The position numbers and the translations under genes were made by a program. A model generated the notes under the pieces. That model saw only the letters and a list, made by a program, of their open reading frames with translations. It ran no database searches and was not told the origin of the DNA. From Branchiostoma floridae (lineage: Eukaryota; Chordata; Leptocardii; Amphioxiformes; Branchiostomatidae), in contig NC_049981.1 in NCBI RefSeq assembly GCF_000003815.2, positions 4,568,770 to 4,632,769 on the forward strand: a stretch of 64,000 bases of DNA, given 5' to 3'. Shown here piece by piece: positions 47,091 through 58,200 of this stretch; the stretch's first letter is position 1, and each line of letters begins with the position of its first letter.

Positions 47091-47554
47091 GCTTGGTGCT
47101 GGTTCGCCTGAGTTCATCGTTTTGGCTAGCTGTGCCCGCCTGCCCTCCCACCCCGCTTCCCGCCTGCCTGCTCGTACATCCTGCCGGCTCTTTTCAACCC
47201 ATTCTGCCCGCGTTAGGCGAGGAACTCTACAGGGCCAAGAACTTCAGGAACGCACAGGATTTTGGAGCACACATTTGTGAGGTGACATTAGGAGCGTTTG
47301 ATTTTTCTTTTTCCCTAGTTTGTGCGGTTTTGCCATGTTGACTTCCGTTCGTAAATTGTTCTCGTTTGGTTGACAGTAGTAGTAGTTTCACGAAGTGAGT
47401 GGTATTTTCACAGCCGTGCAGGTATGTTATTTCGGTGATAAATGTTTTCGCATTACTTAGTTTGATATGTTAATTTGGTGATTGGCATGCTCGAAGCTTT
47501 GGAGTTAAACACGTTTTCGGGGTAATTAGCTCGTATGATGCAGTCGTTTCGGAT

Positions 47555-48240
47555 ATTGGCGAATGGTTTGCTCGCAGTGCTATGGTTTTAATGTTATGGG
47601 ACCACAGAGACACATATAAGAAGAGCAAGACGTGTGAATTTGGCGAATGGTTTGCTCGCAGTGTTTGGGTTTGATATGGTGGCTGGCCCCACATGTGAAT
47701 TTGGCGAACTTTGTGCTCGTAGTCTTGGGTTTGATATATGGTGGCCACAGAAACACAAAGAAGTAGTAGTAGTAGTAGTAGGCATCCTTCCATCTTTGCA
47801 GATAATGGAAGTGTTTTTGTTTGATAGGGTGGCCACAGAAAAAAAAAAAGAAGAAGAAAAAGAAGACATGTGAATTTGACGAATTTGTGCTCGTAATCTT
47901 TTGGTTGGACATGGTAACCACAGAAACGCAAAGAAGAAGGAGAAAACTTGTGATTTTGGCGAATGGTGTGCTCGCAAAGTTATGGTTTGACTTGGTGCCT
48001 GCCAGAACACACAGAAGAAGAAGACGTGTGAATTTTTATTGGCGCAGATTGTTATTTGATTTTGGCAAATGCAGTGCTCGCGCCTTTATGATTTGGCATG
48101 TGTTTTCAGCAGTTCGACTTCGCATCTTTTACGTAAAACTTGATTTGGATATTGGCCAAGGGTTTCATTGAAATTTTCATGGTGCAGATTGGCGTGTGAA
48201 TTTGGCGAAGGGTGTGCTCGCAGTGTTATGAATGATTGCA
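47555..48240 (+). repeat. degenerate ~80-bp tandem repeat inside the retroelement
   Basis: About seven copies of a unit with TTTGGCGAATGGTTTGCTCG, CAGTGTTATGGTTTGA, GGTGGCCACAGAAACACAAA and AGAAGAAGACGTGTGAA. Unit lengths run from about 60 to 175 bp because of AGA/AGT expansions. Downstream of A1 and upstream of the coding remnants. Confidence 0.8.
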
Positions 48241-48382
48241 ACCTTTAGTTGCATTTTTTGTCGCGCTGGGCTAAGTCGTATCACCTGGCAACATCCATAT
48301 ACTGGTAACGTTGGTAACTTATTCATTTACATTTTTTGTGTGCATTTTTGCGTCTAATCTATACTCAAGTACATGAGGATCC

Positions 48383-48690
48383 ATCCTCTCAGTCTTGCTA
48401 CGGGCACCGGGGTCACTAAGAACCCTTGACGTTGGTCTGCCCCTAACCAGGGGTTGGTGTTCCGTCCCCGGGCTGACCTTGGTTGGATTGCGATGTGTCG
48501 TTTCTAGTAGTAGTCCGGTTAAGCTGCATTGTCATTTTCGTTTGTTTTCTCGTTGGTCGTGCAGACCTACCTGGTGTCTGGTGACAAGTGGCGTCTGTGT
48601 TTGGGAGTTTTTAGGGATGTTAAGTTGAATGTTTGGCAGCTCAATCGTAAAGGTCAGCCTTGGGACGGCTCCAACCTTTGCTCTAATTCG
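48383..48690 (+). pseudogene. retroelement coding remnant, copy 1
   Basis: Matches 51105-51430: TAACC.GGGGTTG, GGGCTGACCTTGGTTGG and the protein piece RKGQPWDGSN (RGQPWDDSN in the other copy). It is cut off at about 48,690 by LINE sequence. Confidence 0.6.
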
Positions 48691-49580
48691 TGCAGGAGGT
48701 CGATTAAATATACTTTAAGTTGGATACAATCTTTGCTGTCAGAGAGTAGACAAAGAGTTTGTGTTGATGAAAAAGATCAGAATGTGTCCACACTATGAAA
48801 TACACAGTGATAAGCTGGAAAAAGGACACCCCGAGATAGTTAATGTACCGCAATGTTACTTGTACCCTAAAGGAGTTTACGCAGCAGGAAAAGCACTTGG
48901 GCATCACCATTGACAGGGAACTGAGTTTCAGTAAGCACATATCTTACATATGTATTAAGACAAATAAGATTGCAGGACTCATTGGAGAACATTTTGCATT
49001 TATAGACAAGGTGGTGTTCTTTCTCCTATATAAGTCACTGGTATTCAACTAGTCAAGAGTACGAGGCTCCAACATGGTCATCCTATACATTGAAGCAGGT
49101 CCTGGAACTTGAAAAGATCCGAAAGAGAACAACTAAGAGAGTCCTCGGCCCTAGTAGGTTAACCGTTGAAGAGAGTTTGAAGGCTCTGAAATCACCAACA
49201 TTGGTCTTTAGGAGAATCAGAGGAGATCTCATAAACACTACATGTCATTTTGAGCTAATTAAGAACACTCGAACAACACTGTCTCCGGATTAAGAAAAAA
49301 GCGCCGATCGAGAAGTAATAGAAGGACACACTTCTTCTGTATCAGGGTTATCTCGTGGTGGAATAAGCTACCAAAATCTGTGGTGACATCTCCAAGCGTA
49401 AACTGTTCTGAAGAGAGACTGGATAACCACTTGAGGCAACACAGGTCACACTACATCTTAAAAGCCCTGGATAATCTGCAGTTATCAGGGATGACAGTGT
49501 TTTGAGAATGAGTGAGTGGCCTAAATAGGAACAGGGGTTCCTACCTTTGCCAGAAGAATTCTATTCTACTCTAATAAATT
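48690..49580 (+). mobile_element. LINE fragment: reverse-transcriptase C-terminal part
   Basis: WIQSLLSESRQRVCVDEKDQ (48720-48780) is the segment before the reverse-transcriptase box with GVPQG. After a deletion come HLGITIDRELSFSKHI, LELEKIRKRTTKRVLG, and WWNKLPKSVVTSPSVN, the usual LINE end. Several stops and frame breaks. The missing catalytic middle is not here. Confidence 0.8.
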
Positions 49581-49639
49581 GTTGGGGTTTCAGTCAAACA
49601 GGTGCCAGGTAGCAGTCGTAGGTGGCACTACTAGTGATT

Positions 49640-49875
49640 GTCTTTCATTGCAGACGGCGTCCTACAAGGGGCCGTGCTCGGACTGTTATATTTCATATTG
49701 TACATTGATGACATGCCAAACTACTTAACCACTGAAAGTCAGATAGTACTCTTCAAAGTCGGTTACAAGAAATGTTGTTTTGAATACTGATTGCAACAGT
49801 ACTGAGAGGTGGCTGGATGGGAATAGACTGACAACTAATGTACGAGTCAAGAAACAGAAGTTTTGAATTTTGTGT
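49640..49875 (+). mobile_element. LINE fragment: reverse-transcriptase GVLQG box
   Basis: GVLQGAVLGLLYFILYIDDM and then ERWLDGNRLTTNV correspond to the central part of a LINE reverse transcriptase. This is the piece missing from the fragment just upstream, and it lies out of order behind its C-terminus. Confidence 0.75.
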
Positions 49876-49904
49876 TTTCTGCTAGATATCGGGTAGTGGT
49901 TTCA

Positions 49905-50330
49905 TTTTTTAATGAATGAATGATTGTAGTCATTTATTGTACATTGTTGGTTAAACGAGCCAAGTACAGGTCGCAACAAGACATAACATGGATTGGTATA
50001 CTATAATAGTATCACAAATCTACTCTACACAGAAGTTCGGCTTCTTCTCGCGTCTTGGTGATTGTGAAACTGTAGGACTGTATTGGTTTAGCTATGGTTG
50101 GTTTGTCAAAGCATATGAGGATTATAAACTTGTCAGTGCTATTCATGTGTCTAAAGTGAGGGAAGCTACTTTCTTTATAAAAAGATAGCGCATTTCTATC
50201 TTGTCATACATATCACAATCAACAGTGAAGTGCACGTCATCTTCTACCATGTTTGAAGTACAAAAATGGGCAGACTCTTAAATGAATCATTGCAGGTCCC
50301 TACGGTCAAACTCGCATCCGGCCGTAGAAA
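49905..50330 (-). mobile_element. LINE 3' end, minus strand
   Basis: Minus-strand VEDDVHFTVDCDMYDK is the common C-terminal box of LINE proteins. The tail carries (TCAT)n and ends near 49,905. Related to the copy at 52650-53020. Confidence 0.6.
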
Positions 50331-50339
50331 AAAAAAAAT

Positions 50340-50450
50340 CTTCTTACATAGGTGCATTTGTTTGGAGGGAATTGCAAGCTGTGGTTAGAGTGGCCACAAC
50401 TCACCACTCATTTAAGAAACTTCTGAATCCGACTTTTAATCCCTAGGCCC
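50340..50450 (+). mobile_element. possible LINE C-terminal scrap
   Basis: IGAFVWRELQAVVRVATTHH then SFKKLL and a stop follow the W..LP..VR..T..FK pattern of a LINE end, with the LP replaced. Confidence 0.35.
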
Positions 50451-51104
50451 TGTTTTACGATTCGGTGCGGATAACAACTGTGAGAAGTGGTATGATTGTG
50501 TTTCTTGCAGGGTGGACTTGTCTTGGTTAGGTATACTAGTATACAAATATTTGTATTGTGTTTAAACTCTATATATGCGTGTACTCAGGGTCTCCCTGGT
50601 AAGCAGTGTTTATCCACCCTGATTATGAATACAAATATAGATAAGTTGATTCAGTGTTTGAGGAGCGCGTGCCGTTGCAGGTTCAGGTGTTTAGAATCTT
50701 TGGGACACTTAAGGTATGGAATCAGACGTTTGGTTATGAGTATCATCCGAATCTAGGGAGAATGGTCCTGGGAGCGCTTGGCCCTAAGGAGGACGAAGAA
50801 ATCTTCGTTCTCGTTTTTTACTGCCATTGGCATTTACTAAAGAAGCTAAGTCTCTGCGTAAAACGGTGCATGTTCGGCATCGGTTGAAGTTAAGCTGAGC
50901 AAGGGGAAGTAAGAGGAATTCCTTGGCTGTGCAGTTCTTGATAACCCCTTCAGGCTTTAGAAGCGGAATGGGTGCGTGGTATTGGAGTTGCAACTCTAAT
51001 CGATCTTTGGCAAAGCAGTGCAACAAAATTTTTCGGTTCTGTCTTAGTTCTCCATAATAATTTTAAGGTGACCATTTGTGTATTCGTGGCCTCGTCCTTC
51101 CTCT
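50451..51104 (+). other. retroelement interior, unassigned
   Basis: A short frame at about 50654-50887 reads VPLQVQVFRIFGTLKVWNQ and GYEYHPNLGRMVLG. It could be a remnant of the first ORF of the retroelement. No motif recognised. Confidence 0.35.
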
Positions 51105-52150
51105 CAATCCTGTTTCGAACTTCGCCGGGTTACTAACAACCCTCTACTTACGTAGGCCCTTAACCAAGGGTTGAGGTTCGTCTCAGGGCTGACCTTGGTT
51201 GGCTCGAGTGTTGTCGCTGTTTATGGTTACAGTTTTCAAGAGAGTTAAGGTTTCCTCTCTTGCTATCTAGCAGTTCGGTGAGCGGAAACTTGCTAGACGC
51301 GATTGGTCTTTTCCTGACTGGGAATATCAAGATCCGTTCGACCCTGAGTCGGCGGCGCAGCGGGCGCAACAGCGACAACTCCGATTTGTCGACTTCCGAG
51401 GTCAGCCGTGGGATGATTCCAACCCTAGTGCTCCAGGTGTGCAGGATATCGCGTCGGGGTCTGTGCAAGCGAGTACAGCTATGGTCAAGTTTACAGACCC
51501 TAATTCTTTTATAGCAGGCCAATTAGGCCATCATACTGCGGAGTGGAAATTGATTTTGGCCGACCATCCAGATAAGGATATGCTCTTAGAGTGGGTGAAT
51601 AAAGGGGTAGACGTGTACAAGTTCATTACTCCATTTAAAGGCAAGTTTCGGGGAAATCGAATTAAGGTAGACTTTCCTGAGCCGCAAGTGTTTGTTAACA
51701 ACGTGTATTGTAAATCTTTTGTGAAGTTTATTGCTTCCTTTCCATTATTGGATAGGCTGGAAACGGGCGCAATCTAAATTTTGGGGGAAGGTAGGTGAAG
51801 GCGCACCACCCTACCTAATAATGCTCTTAACGGTGGATCCGGCTAAGCCTCGTTTGTGTTGTGATCAGAGATATCTGAATTCATTCATTATAAGGATTGC
51901 CCGTTTGTCTTAGATAAGTTGGTCGACGTTACCAAGTATGTTAGGCCAAACACGTTTCAAACGAAGTGCGATGATAAGTCGAGCTACGACCACATCTCGA
52001 TACATCCAGAATCTAGGACGCTGCTTGGTTTTCAGTGGGTGGGCTTCTGGTTTGTTTGTAATAATCTTCCTTCTGGGTTCAAATCGTCGGCCATGATTTA
52101 TAACACGTTAGGTTTGGCCGCGACAAGGAGAGTACTGTCAGTAACAAGAT
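51105..52150 (+). pseudogene. DIRS/Ngaro-like reverse transcriptase, frameshifted and truncated
   Basis: The frame opens after a stop at about 51266 with DWSFPDWEYQDPFDPE and RGQPWDDSN. It then carries WVNKGVDVYKFITPFKGKF, FWGKVGEGAPPYLIML, DPAKPRLCCDQRYLN, CDDKSSYDHI (catalytic box A) and LPSGFKSSAMIYNTLG (box B). The spacing and wording fit DIRS/Ngaro-type reverse transcriptases better than LINE or Gypsy. Frame breaks occur near 51,760 and 51,895. The Y.DD box and RNase H are missing because the match ends at about 52,150. Confidence 0.75.
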
Positions 52151-52324
52151 CAAACGCAGCGCTAAATTTGTATATTCAACTCCAACAAGCTCCCCTCTTT
52201 CCATGACTGACAGCCAGTCATCTCTCATATTAACCAAGGCAGATGTGGTCGAGCGATTAGGGTGGTAAGCGGGTTATGCAGTTGACACAATATCGTTTAA
52301 GTTTGAATAGCGCAAAATCATGAA

Positions 52325-52500
52325 CAACTCTTTCGAACACTTTGCTCGCACCTCAACACTGAAAGTAGGCTGGTTGGCCGGCTGTTTTTTCCAGTCAGTC
52401 GCGTTCGGGAATTCTTAGGGAGGGGGCGTATTTTTGTGTCTCTCCATTGACTGGGGAAAAGGCCGGGGATTAGTGACTGATTGACAATGGGGTGCACAGG
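52325..52500 (-). mobile_element. LINE reverse-transcriptase N-terminal scrap, minus strand
   Basis: NQSLIPGLFPSQWRDTKIRP and then LPK..SRPTSLLSVL correspond to the 'N.SL..G.FP..WK.A...P..K..NYRPISLL' start of LINE reverse transcriptases. Confidence 0.75.
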
Positions 52501-52649
52501 TGCGGCTATATACAAATATGGCAATCTCATTAATCTGTGTTCCATATGGTCCACAGCGCATGATGCTGGTATAGGTATGTCAGTCAGCAGCCCCAGAATG
52601 CCATCTCTACTAATTGTCTTGAATTAATTTCAGACATTCTTTATGTGAC

Positions 52650-53520
52650 ATAATTGAATGAAGAATTTTATGGCACATTTTTGCCCCACTGGGCTAAGTA
52701 CAGGTCATATGGTAACGGTTATATATATATGCAGCAATGGAAACAATCACACACGTCTACATATGCAGATATGCATCTAATCTATTCTAGTACATTCGAT
52801 TTCCTCTTGCTTCTTGGTAATTGCATAAATGTAGCTAGCTGTATGGTTAATTAGAGTTGGTTTATCAAAAGCTGTCAGGAATAAAAGTTCTCCTTGTCGT
52901 TCAAGTGTATGAAGTGGGGATATTTACTTGACACATAGTCAAATAGGATGCTCCTATTGCTATCATACAACGGACATTCCACAGTAAATTGTACTTCATC
53001 TTCTACTTTACCTAAACTAAAAAAAAAGGCAGTTTCTTTGCTCTAGAGGACTGTGGTTATTTCTTCCTGATTCGATTCGTAATTTGTGACGACTGATTCT
53101 TAGTTTTGTGATGGTAGATCCGTGGCGTAATCTTAAGATATTCTTCTTCGTTATAAGATTGTGTTAATAATCGGTATGTTCGTAGTTTATTTTTCGTAGT
53201 CGCAGCTCTTTTATTGTTGTGGATTTCAGATAGAAAGGTCGGGAAATAAATGTCCTTTCAGCCCTGATAGATTAGTGAAATAATTTGAGGTGTACTTGAG
53301 ACTGTTGACTTGGCGTTTTTGCCAGACGAAAGCATAGCCACATTTTCTCCAGAGAGTTGCGTACACCAGAAGCCCAACATTTAGCACCAGATGCTTCTAA
53401 ATCCATTTGGCACAAGAGAGCTTCTGCTTGAAGGTTGTCAGCTGGCACGTTCTTACAAAGTCGAATGGAATATGTGATGGTATTTAGGTAGGCCTCCAGA
53501 TATATTATGTTGATCAATTC
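52650..53520 (-). mobile_element. LINE 3' part, minus strand
   Basis: Minus-strand GAKCWASGVRNSLEKMWLCF (53,330-53,400) precedes VEDEVQFTVECP (52,975-53,012). The 3' end near 52,655 resembles that at 49,905 (GGCTAAGTACAGGTC). Stops interrupt the frame. Confidence 0.65.
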
Positions 53521-54347
53521 AGTTCAGTCACAGTTGGATTTGGAAGATCAATATCTGTTCTGTAAGTTTTGTTTTTGTCAATATAATACTAGTTGTTGGT
53601 AACGTAATTGGCAATGTCAGATGGTTTGGTATGGAATTTTGCCATCAACTTCCACTCAGGATGGGGATTGGGTATTACAGCGACCCGGTGACTGCAAAAA
53701 CTGCAAGAGAAGATCCATATGAAAGGCAGGGTATCACCCCGGACAGACAGTGCCCATGTTCGTAGGAAAACTGACTTCATAACGACTTTTCGTTGGGATT
53801 GTAAGCAGAATTGTTTGGGTTCTCCTAGACAAGAGGTGCTCTCGTCAGTGCGTGGGCAAACCGTTATAATTAACTTTGGTGAGGGTTAACGGAAGCTCAA
53901 CCTGGCGTTTGTTGAACGCAGGACGTGAAAGATAGGTACTGTGATGCGTCGTTTTTTCCGCCCACAAGTGTGATAAAACGCGAAAAAAAAAAGAAGTTTG
54001 GACGGTGGCTTTGTCTCATGAGTGAGAACTAGTACATATGCACAATCCGAGAGAGTGTTGTCGGTGAAGATATCAGTAAGACGAGTTTAAATGTAGTGCT
54101 AGACAGGGAGGCGGTGACGTGCTTTTGTGGACAGCGAAAGGAAATAAAGACAACTTCGGAGTCTGCGATAATAGCTGGTTTAGGTATGGGAAAGTGTTGA
54201 GGTTTGGGGAAAGTAATGAGGTGTGGGGAAAAGGTTTGAGGTTTGAGGAAAGGTGAAAGGTGTGGAAGTCAAGACGTGGGTAAGATTCGGAAAGCTTTAC
54301 GTGATGAAACAAGCCCGAGATGGTGCGCATGGAGGTGGGACCACGGA
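53521..54347. other. retroelement interior, with G-rich short repeats
   Basis: GGTTTGGGGAAAG / GGTTTGAGGAAAG repeats at 54188-54262; otherwise no coding signal recognised. Confidence 0.45.
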
Positions 54348-54417
54348 GGACTTTTTTGCCCATACCTTAACCTTCTTCCGGAGATTCGCCTGGGGTCACT
54401 GCGGATAGGGTACTATT
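54348..54417 (+). repeat. split direct repeat B1
   Basis: 70 bp, GGACTTTTTTGCCCATACC to GGATAGGGTACTATT, same as 55318-55387; joined to A2 with two bases between. Confidence 0.95.
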
Positions 54418-54419
54418 CC

Positions 54420-54597
54420 AAATGAGGCACATGATTGCTTCTGACCGGGTTTCGCGTCGTTAAGAGGCGACACCTGGTCGGGAGCAGTCCACGTGCTCTC
54501 ATTAACCACCTGTACATCCTCACCTGTGCATAGAACCTTTTATACGCCCTGCGCCTTTCATTCCCATATGTTGGCCGAGCTACGCCGGAGAGGTCGG
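54420..54597 (+). repeat. split direct repeat A2
   Basis: Same 178 bp as 46913-47090. Confidence 0.95.
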
Positions 54598-55317
54598 ACG
54601 GAGGTAGCTGGGGAGCTTTATAGAAGTAGAGGGACATGGACGGAAGTGACTTGAGGGTGTATGATTTTAAGTGGATGGTATAAAGATATGAAGAGGGTAT
54701 GGAAAGACAGGCCTATGAAGCTGGGAACTAAATTGAATCCATAATGCGTCTGAACTTTGTGAGGTTTCGTACGGTTTAGAAACTGGTCAAGCGACATCAA
54801 GAGCTTGACACCATCCTGGAGATGGTAACAACACATCTTGAACTAGGAACATGGAGAAGGGTCTATTGTTGTTGCGTTCGTCAAGCGCGGGAGAGGTGGC
54901 TAGGCCTGGTATACTTCTACCGCGGATGGCTTTGAACTCGGTTCCAAAAGGGAAAAGAGATAGGGCGGCAAATGATCTAGAATGTCTGGCGGGGTTTGGA
55001 TGAAGTAAGATTCTTTTGGTAAGACACTGGATAGCGGGAATTGGAAAGCTGTGGTAGCCCGCTTTGGAGGTAGCTGGGATGCGGCGAAGAAGAAGAAGAT
55101 GTTGGATGAGTTTAGGGCAGCCCACCGAACATTCGCTAATCCAGCCGCGGACAAGAAGATTGGTGTAGCTTTTGTCAGACCGTCCCCGTTGCCGTGGATG
55201 TGTTGCACAAGAGACGTGGGACGTTTGGGGAAGTAAGGGAACTAAAACACCCGCCCTCCCGCCCTTTTTTCCATTCTCTGCTCGTAGACCGTTCAGTGAC
55301 CCTTCGGTCGACACTCC
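54598..55317. other. 720-bp spacer between A2 and B2
   Basis: Unexpected for a simple Ngaro layout. A short + frame (GGSWDAAKKKKMLDEFRAAH, from 55060) and a 175-codon minus frame are open, but neither shows a domain. It may be the remainder of a second, internally deleted copy. Confidence 0.5.
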
Positions 55318-55387
55318 GGACTTTTTTGCCCATACCTTAACCTTCTTCCGGAGATTCGCCTGGGGTCACTGCGGATAGGGTACTATT
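55318..55387 (+). repeat. split direct repeat B2
   Basis: Same 70 bp as 54348-54417; the ACTATT at its end marks the 3' boundary of the element. Confidence 0.95.
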
Positions 55388-55695
55388 AAAACTCCTGTAT
55401 GTGAACAGCGACTAGATTTAAAATATTTGCTTTCGCGACTACTTGTAGTGAAATGTGACCTCCCCCGGAATTACGCAATGTTGCATATTTCCCCAAACAA
55501 GGGCAGGACCGTGACGTCACACCTGATCGCTCCCTCTATTGGCTGTCGGCGCCGCTGCTAGGCAACCCTTTCAGGAGTGATGTCGTCCTAGTTTGTCAAT
55601 GGCATGGAACAGTGACTTCGGCGTTTGCGTGTCAAGATCGCGATACTCTTTTAAAAAAGAAAAGACGAGAGTTCTTTCCGTCACTCCCGTTGCGA

Positions 55696-55892
55696 TAACG
55701 CTAGTTTCACCTTTATTCGCGGAGTAACCTTTTATCCATTGTATTCAAGACTAAGGTATTTAGGGATATTAAGTTAACGGACGGTGGTTTTAAGTTGCTT
55801 TTAAAACCTCTGTCTATCGACTTGATATCCCTAAATTCCCTGTTTGTAAAACGGATATAGGTTACCTCGCGGATAATGGTAAACTAGCGTTA
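55696..55892. mobile_element. palindromic MITE (TAACGC family), copy C
   Basis: TAACGCTAGTTTCACCTTTA at the left; GGATAATGGTAAACTAGCGTTA inverted at the right. The centre has GGTATTTAGGGATATTAAGT and its complement, as in copy A. Confidence 0.85.
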
Positions 55893-56604
55893 CACTCACT
55901 CACTCACTCCGGCGAGCTCGCTAGAAGTCTCCGCATAACTAGTTTCCTCCAACCCTCCTTGTCATCCATCGCTGCGTTACATGTTCTATCAAAATGTTTA
56001 GACAACAACGGACAGGCACAACGCAAGCCTATAAGACGACTTTAATAACAGTTTTTTGCCTACTAGCAAGGGAACATAAAAATTATGACATGTGGAGGTT
56101 TTACAATAATTTTCGGAGCCCTGCAGAGGCTACATCCCATGAGGGGTTCGGTGCAAAAGCCTAGGAACCAAAGTCTCCAGTAAGTCTTTATCAAGGAGAC
56201 TGTTGTATGAAGGATTCGTACACAACCATTTTCGTTCAACACATCCACGTCAGTAATTTTTATGATAATCATCAGAAGACTGGACAATCACTTTCTTTCA
56301 TGTCAGCACCTTTTTTTAGAGAAAGTGGCATTTCGTTGGTACTGTTTATCGTATGCAGAACTTACTCAGCGACACTTGTGACACCATCATTTAGGAACAT
56401 TAACAAGACAAGTATATGTAGAATCAGGGACTGTCCACAAGAAATGGCACTACGAGTGGCGACTGATAATCACCACCCATGATACTATATATTCTTAATC
56501 TTTTTTCCTATTGTAGTTGTGCCACTTAATTAATGATGCGAATTTTATACTGTAATGCACTTTTGTATCGGAAGGTGGTGCTGTGGAGCAGGTCAATGCC
56601 CATG

Positions 56605-56945
56605 CTTACAGATACATGTAAGTGAGTTCAACGGCATCAATTGCATCTCACTTCAGTGCACGTCGTTAAAATGAGGGAAAGGGCATTAAGAGGCGTGTAT
56701 ACGGGAAACACAACCTGCAGGCGGGTAGGTATCAACATATCTGCGGAGTCAACAATGATAAATCTGTCAAATATGTAAATTTTTGGTATTGTCGATAATG
56801 AGGGGCATTGCAGCCACACGTTGTCAAGCACTTTTGAAAACTTTTGACTGGCACATTTAATTGATAAGCGGTTGATAAAAGCGGTTGATAAAAGCTCATA
56901 ATAGATGAACGCAAAATTTGACAAATATTTTTATTATAAATGCCT
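56605..56945. repeat. diverged repeat block P, copy 1
   Basis: Shares the order CACTTCAGTGCAC, AAGGGCATTAAGAGG, GTCAAATATGTAAATTTT, AATGAGGG and CACACGTTGTCAAGCA with copies at 61956-62180 and 62180-62370. Nothing coding seen between 55893 and 56604. Confidence 0.6.
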
Positions 56946-57104
56946 TATCGACCTACAGAAATCATTGTAATTCATGATCACACGGCCGTTTGTACCCTTC
57001 CATATATATCAAGGTATTAAGAACGGTGTAGGGTAAGGCCACATACTGCATGTGACATCTTTTCTGCTTTGCTGTGATTAGAAAGGTGAATAAAAGATAG
57101 ATTA

Positions 57105-58200
57105 CGGTTGATTCCAGCTTACTCCAAAGTATTTCTATAAATCCGGGTGCAAACGGCCTTTTCCGCTCTCCCCCGAAGTGAGATGTGATATATAAGATCA
57201 TTAAACCCACGTCCTTAAAGGCCCACGCCTTAACGTTAACCTTGACACGGCCAGGTCAAGCCATATTGTACCGGCCTGCTCAGACACGGAAAGAACCAGC
57301 CTGAGGATAAAATCTATCGTAGTAAAGGATATCTCCCATACAGATTTTTTCTTACATTTCCTTCCGTGTATAGTTTAACTAAACTAAAGTGAGGCGCAAT
57401 CCACGTTCAGATTACCGGGCATTAACGTTGGAAAACCAACAACATTGAAACGTCATTAATAGTCATTAGAATCAATAAAATGTGAAATGGTTTGATTATG
57501 CTTGCAGTCAAATGTGAAGATACTTTGCCGTGTTTTTTAACACACATCTACACATGCCAAGTTTCTGTTGACCTTGATATCAGTGTGTGACCCCCACCAG
57601 GGCTCGTGACACAGTCATCCCAACATGGCCCCTGTGTCACAAACCCGGGCTTTTGCTACTGGCGAAACTTGACGATTGATTCCAGCTTACTCCAAAGTAT
57701 TTTCTATGAATCCGGGTGCAAACGGCCTTTTCCGCTCTTCCCCGAACTGTACCGGTCTGCTCTGACACGGAAACGGCCAGCTCATTAAAATCTAAAGTCG
57801 TAAAGGATATTTAGTCTCTCACAACGCGTTTTCTTACATTTCCTTTCGTACAATGTATAACTAATTATAAACTGTAGTAAGGGGTAATTCAAGTTCAGAT
57901 TGACGGGCATTTACATTGTAAAAAACAGAGGAATGTCATTAAGAGTCATAAAAATCTATAAGATGTGAAATGTTTTGTACTTTTGTATTGGCTAGATACT
58001 GAGTTTATTATGCTTGCAGTTAAATTTGAAGATACTCAGCTGTGATTTTTTAACACACATCTACTCTTGCCAAGTTTTGGTTGACCTTGATATCAGTGTG
58101 TGACCCCTACGAGTGCGCGTGTACACAGTAATGTATGTGTATCCCCACATGGTCTCTGTGTCACAACACCCAGGCTTTTGCTCCCGGCGAAACTTGGCAG
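57105..58200 (+). repeat. tandem duplication, two units of ~550 bp
   Basis: Unit 1 (57107-57675) and unit 2 (57675-58200) share ATTCCAGCTTACTCCAAAG, ATCCGGGTGCAAACGGCC, TCTGACACGGAAA, GTTGACCTTGATATCAGTG and the closing CTTTTGCT..GGCGAAACTT. Offset of the first motif is 568 bp; point changes and small indels throughout. Confidence 0.85.

Larger units (their letters stand above)
46911..55387 (+). mobile_element. DIRS/Ngaro-type retroelement with split direct repeats
   Basis: Layout: A1 (46913-47090), internal region, B1 (54348-54417), A2 (54420-54597), spacer, B2 (55318-55387). A1 and A2 look identical over 178 bp; B1 and B2 look identical over 70 bp. ACTATT stands directly before A1, at the B1/A2 joint and at the end of B2, as expected if a tyrosine recombinase joined a circle to a short matching target. 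The internal reverse transcriptase (51269-52150) fits this class. No recombinase gene could be read. A normal Ngaro has A2 and B2 adjacent; here 720 bp lie between them. Confidence 0.7.

Noticed and set aside
47093-47341. 82-codon frame after A1
   Set aside because: It starts within the repeat boundary and has no recognised motif. It may be a leader or the start of a lost ORF, which I cannot show.
54787-55314. 175-codon minus-strand frame in the A2-B2 spacer
   Set aside because: No domain, and the opposite strand also reads open; composition alone explains it.
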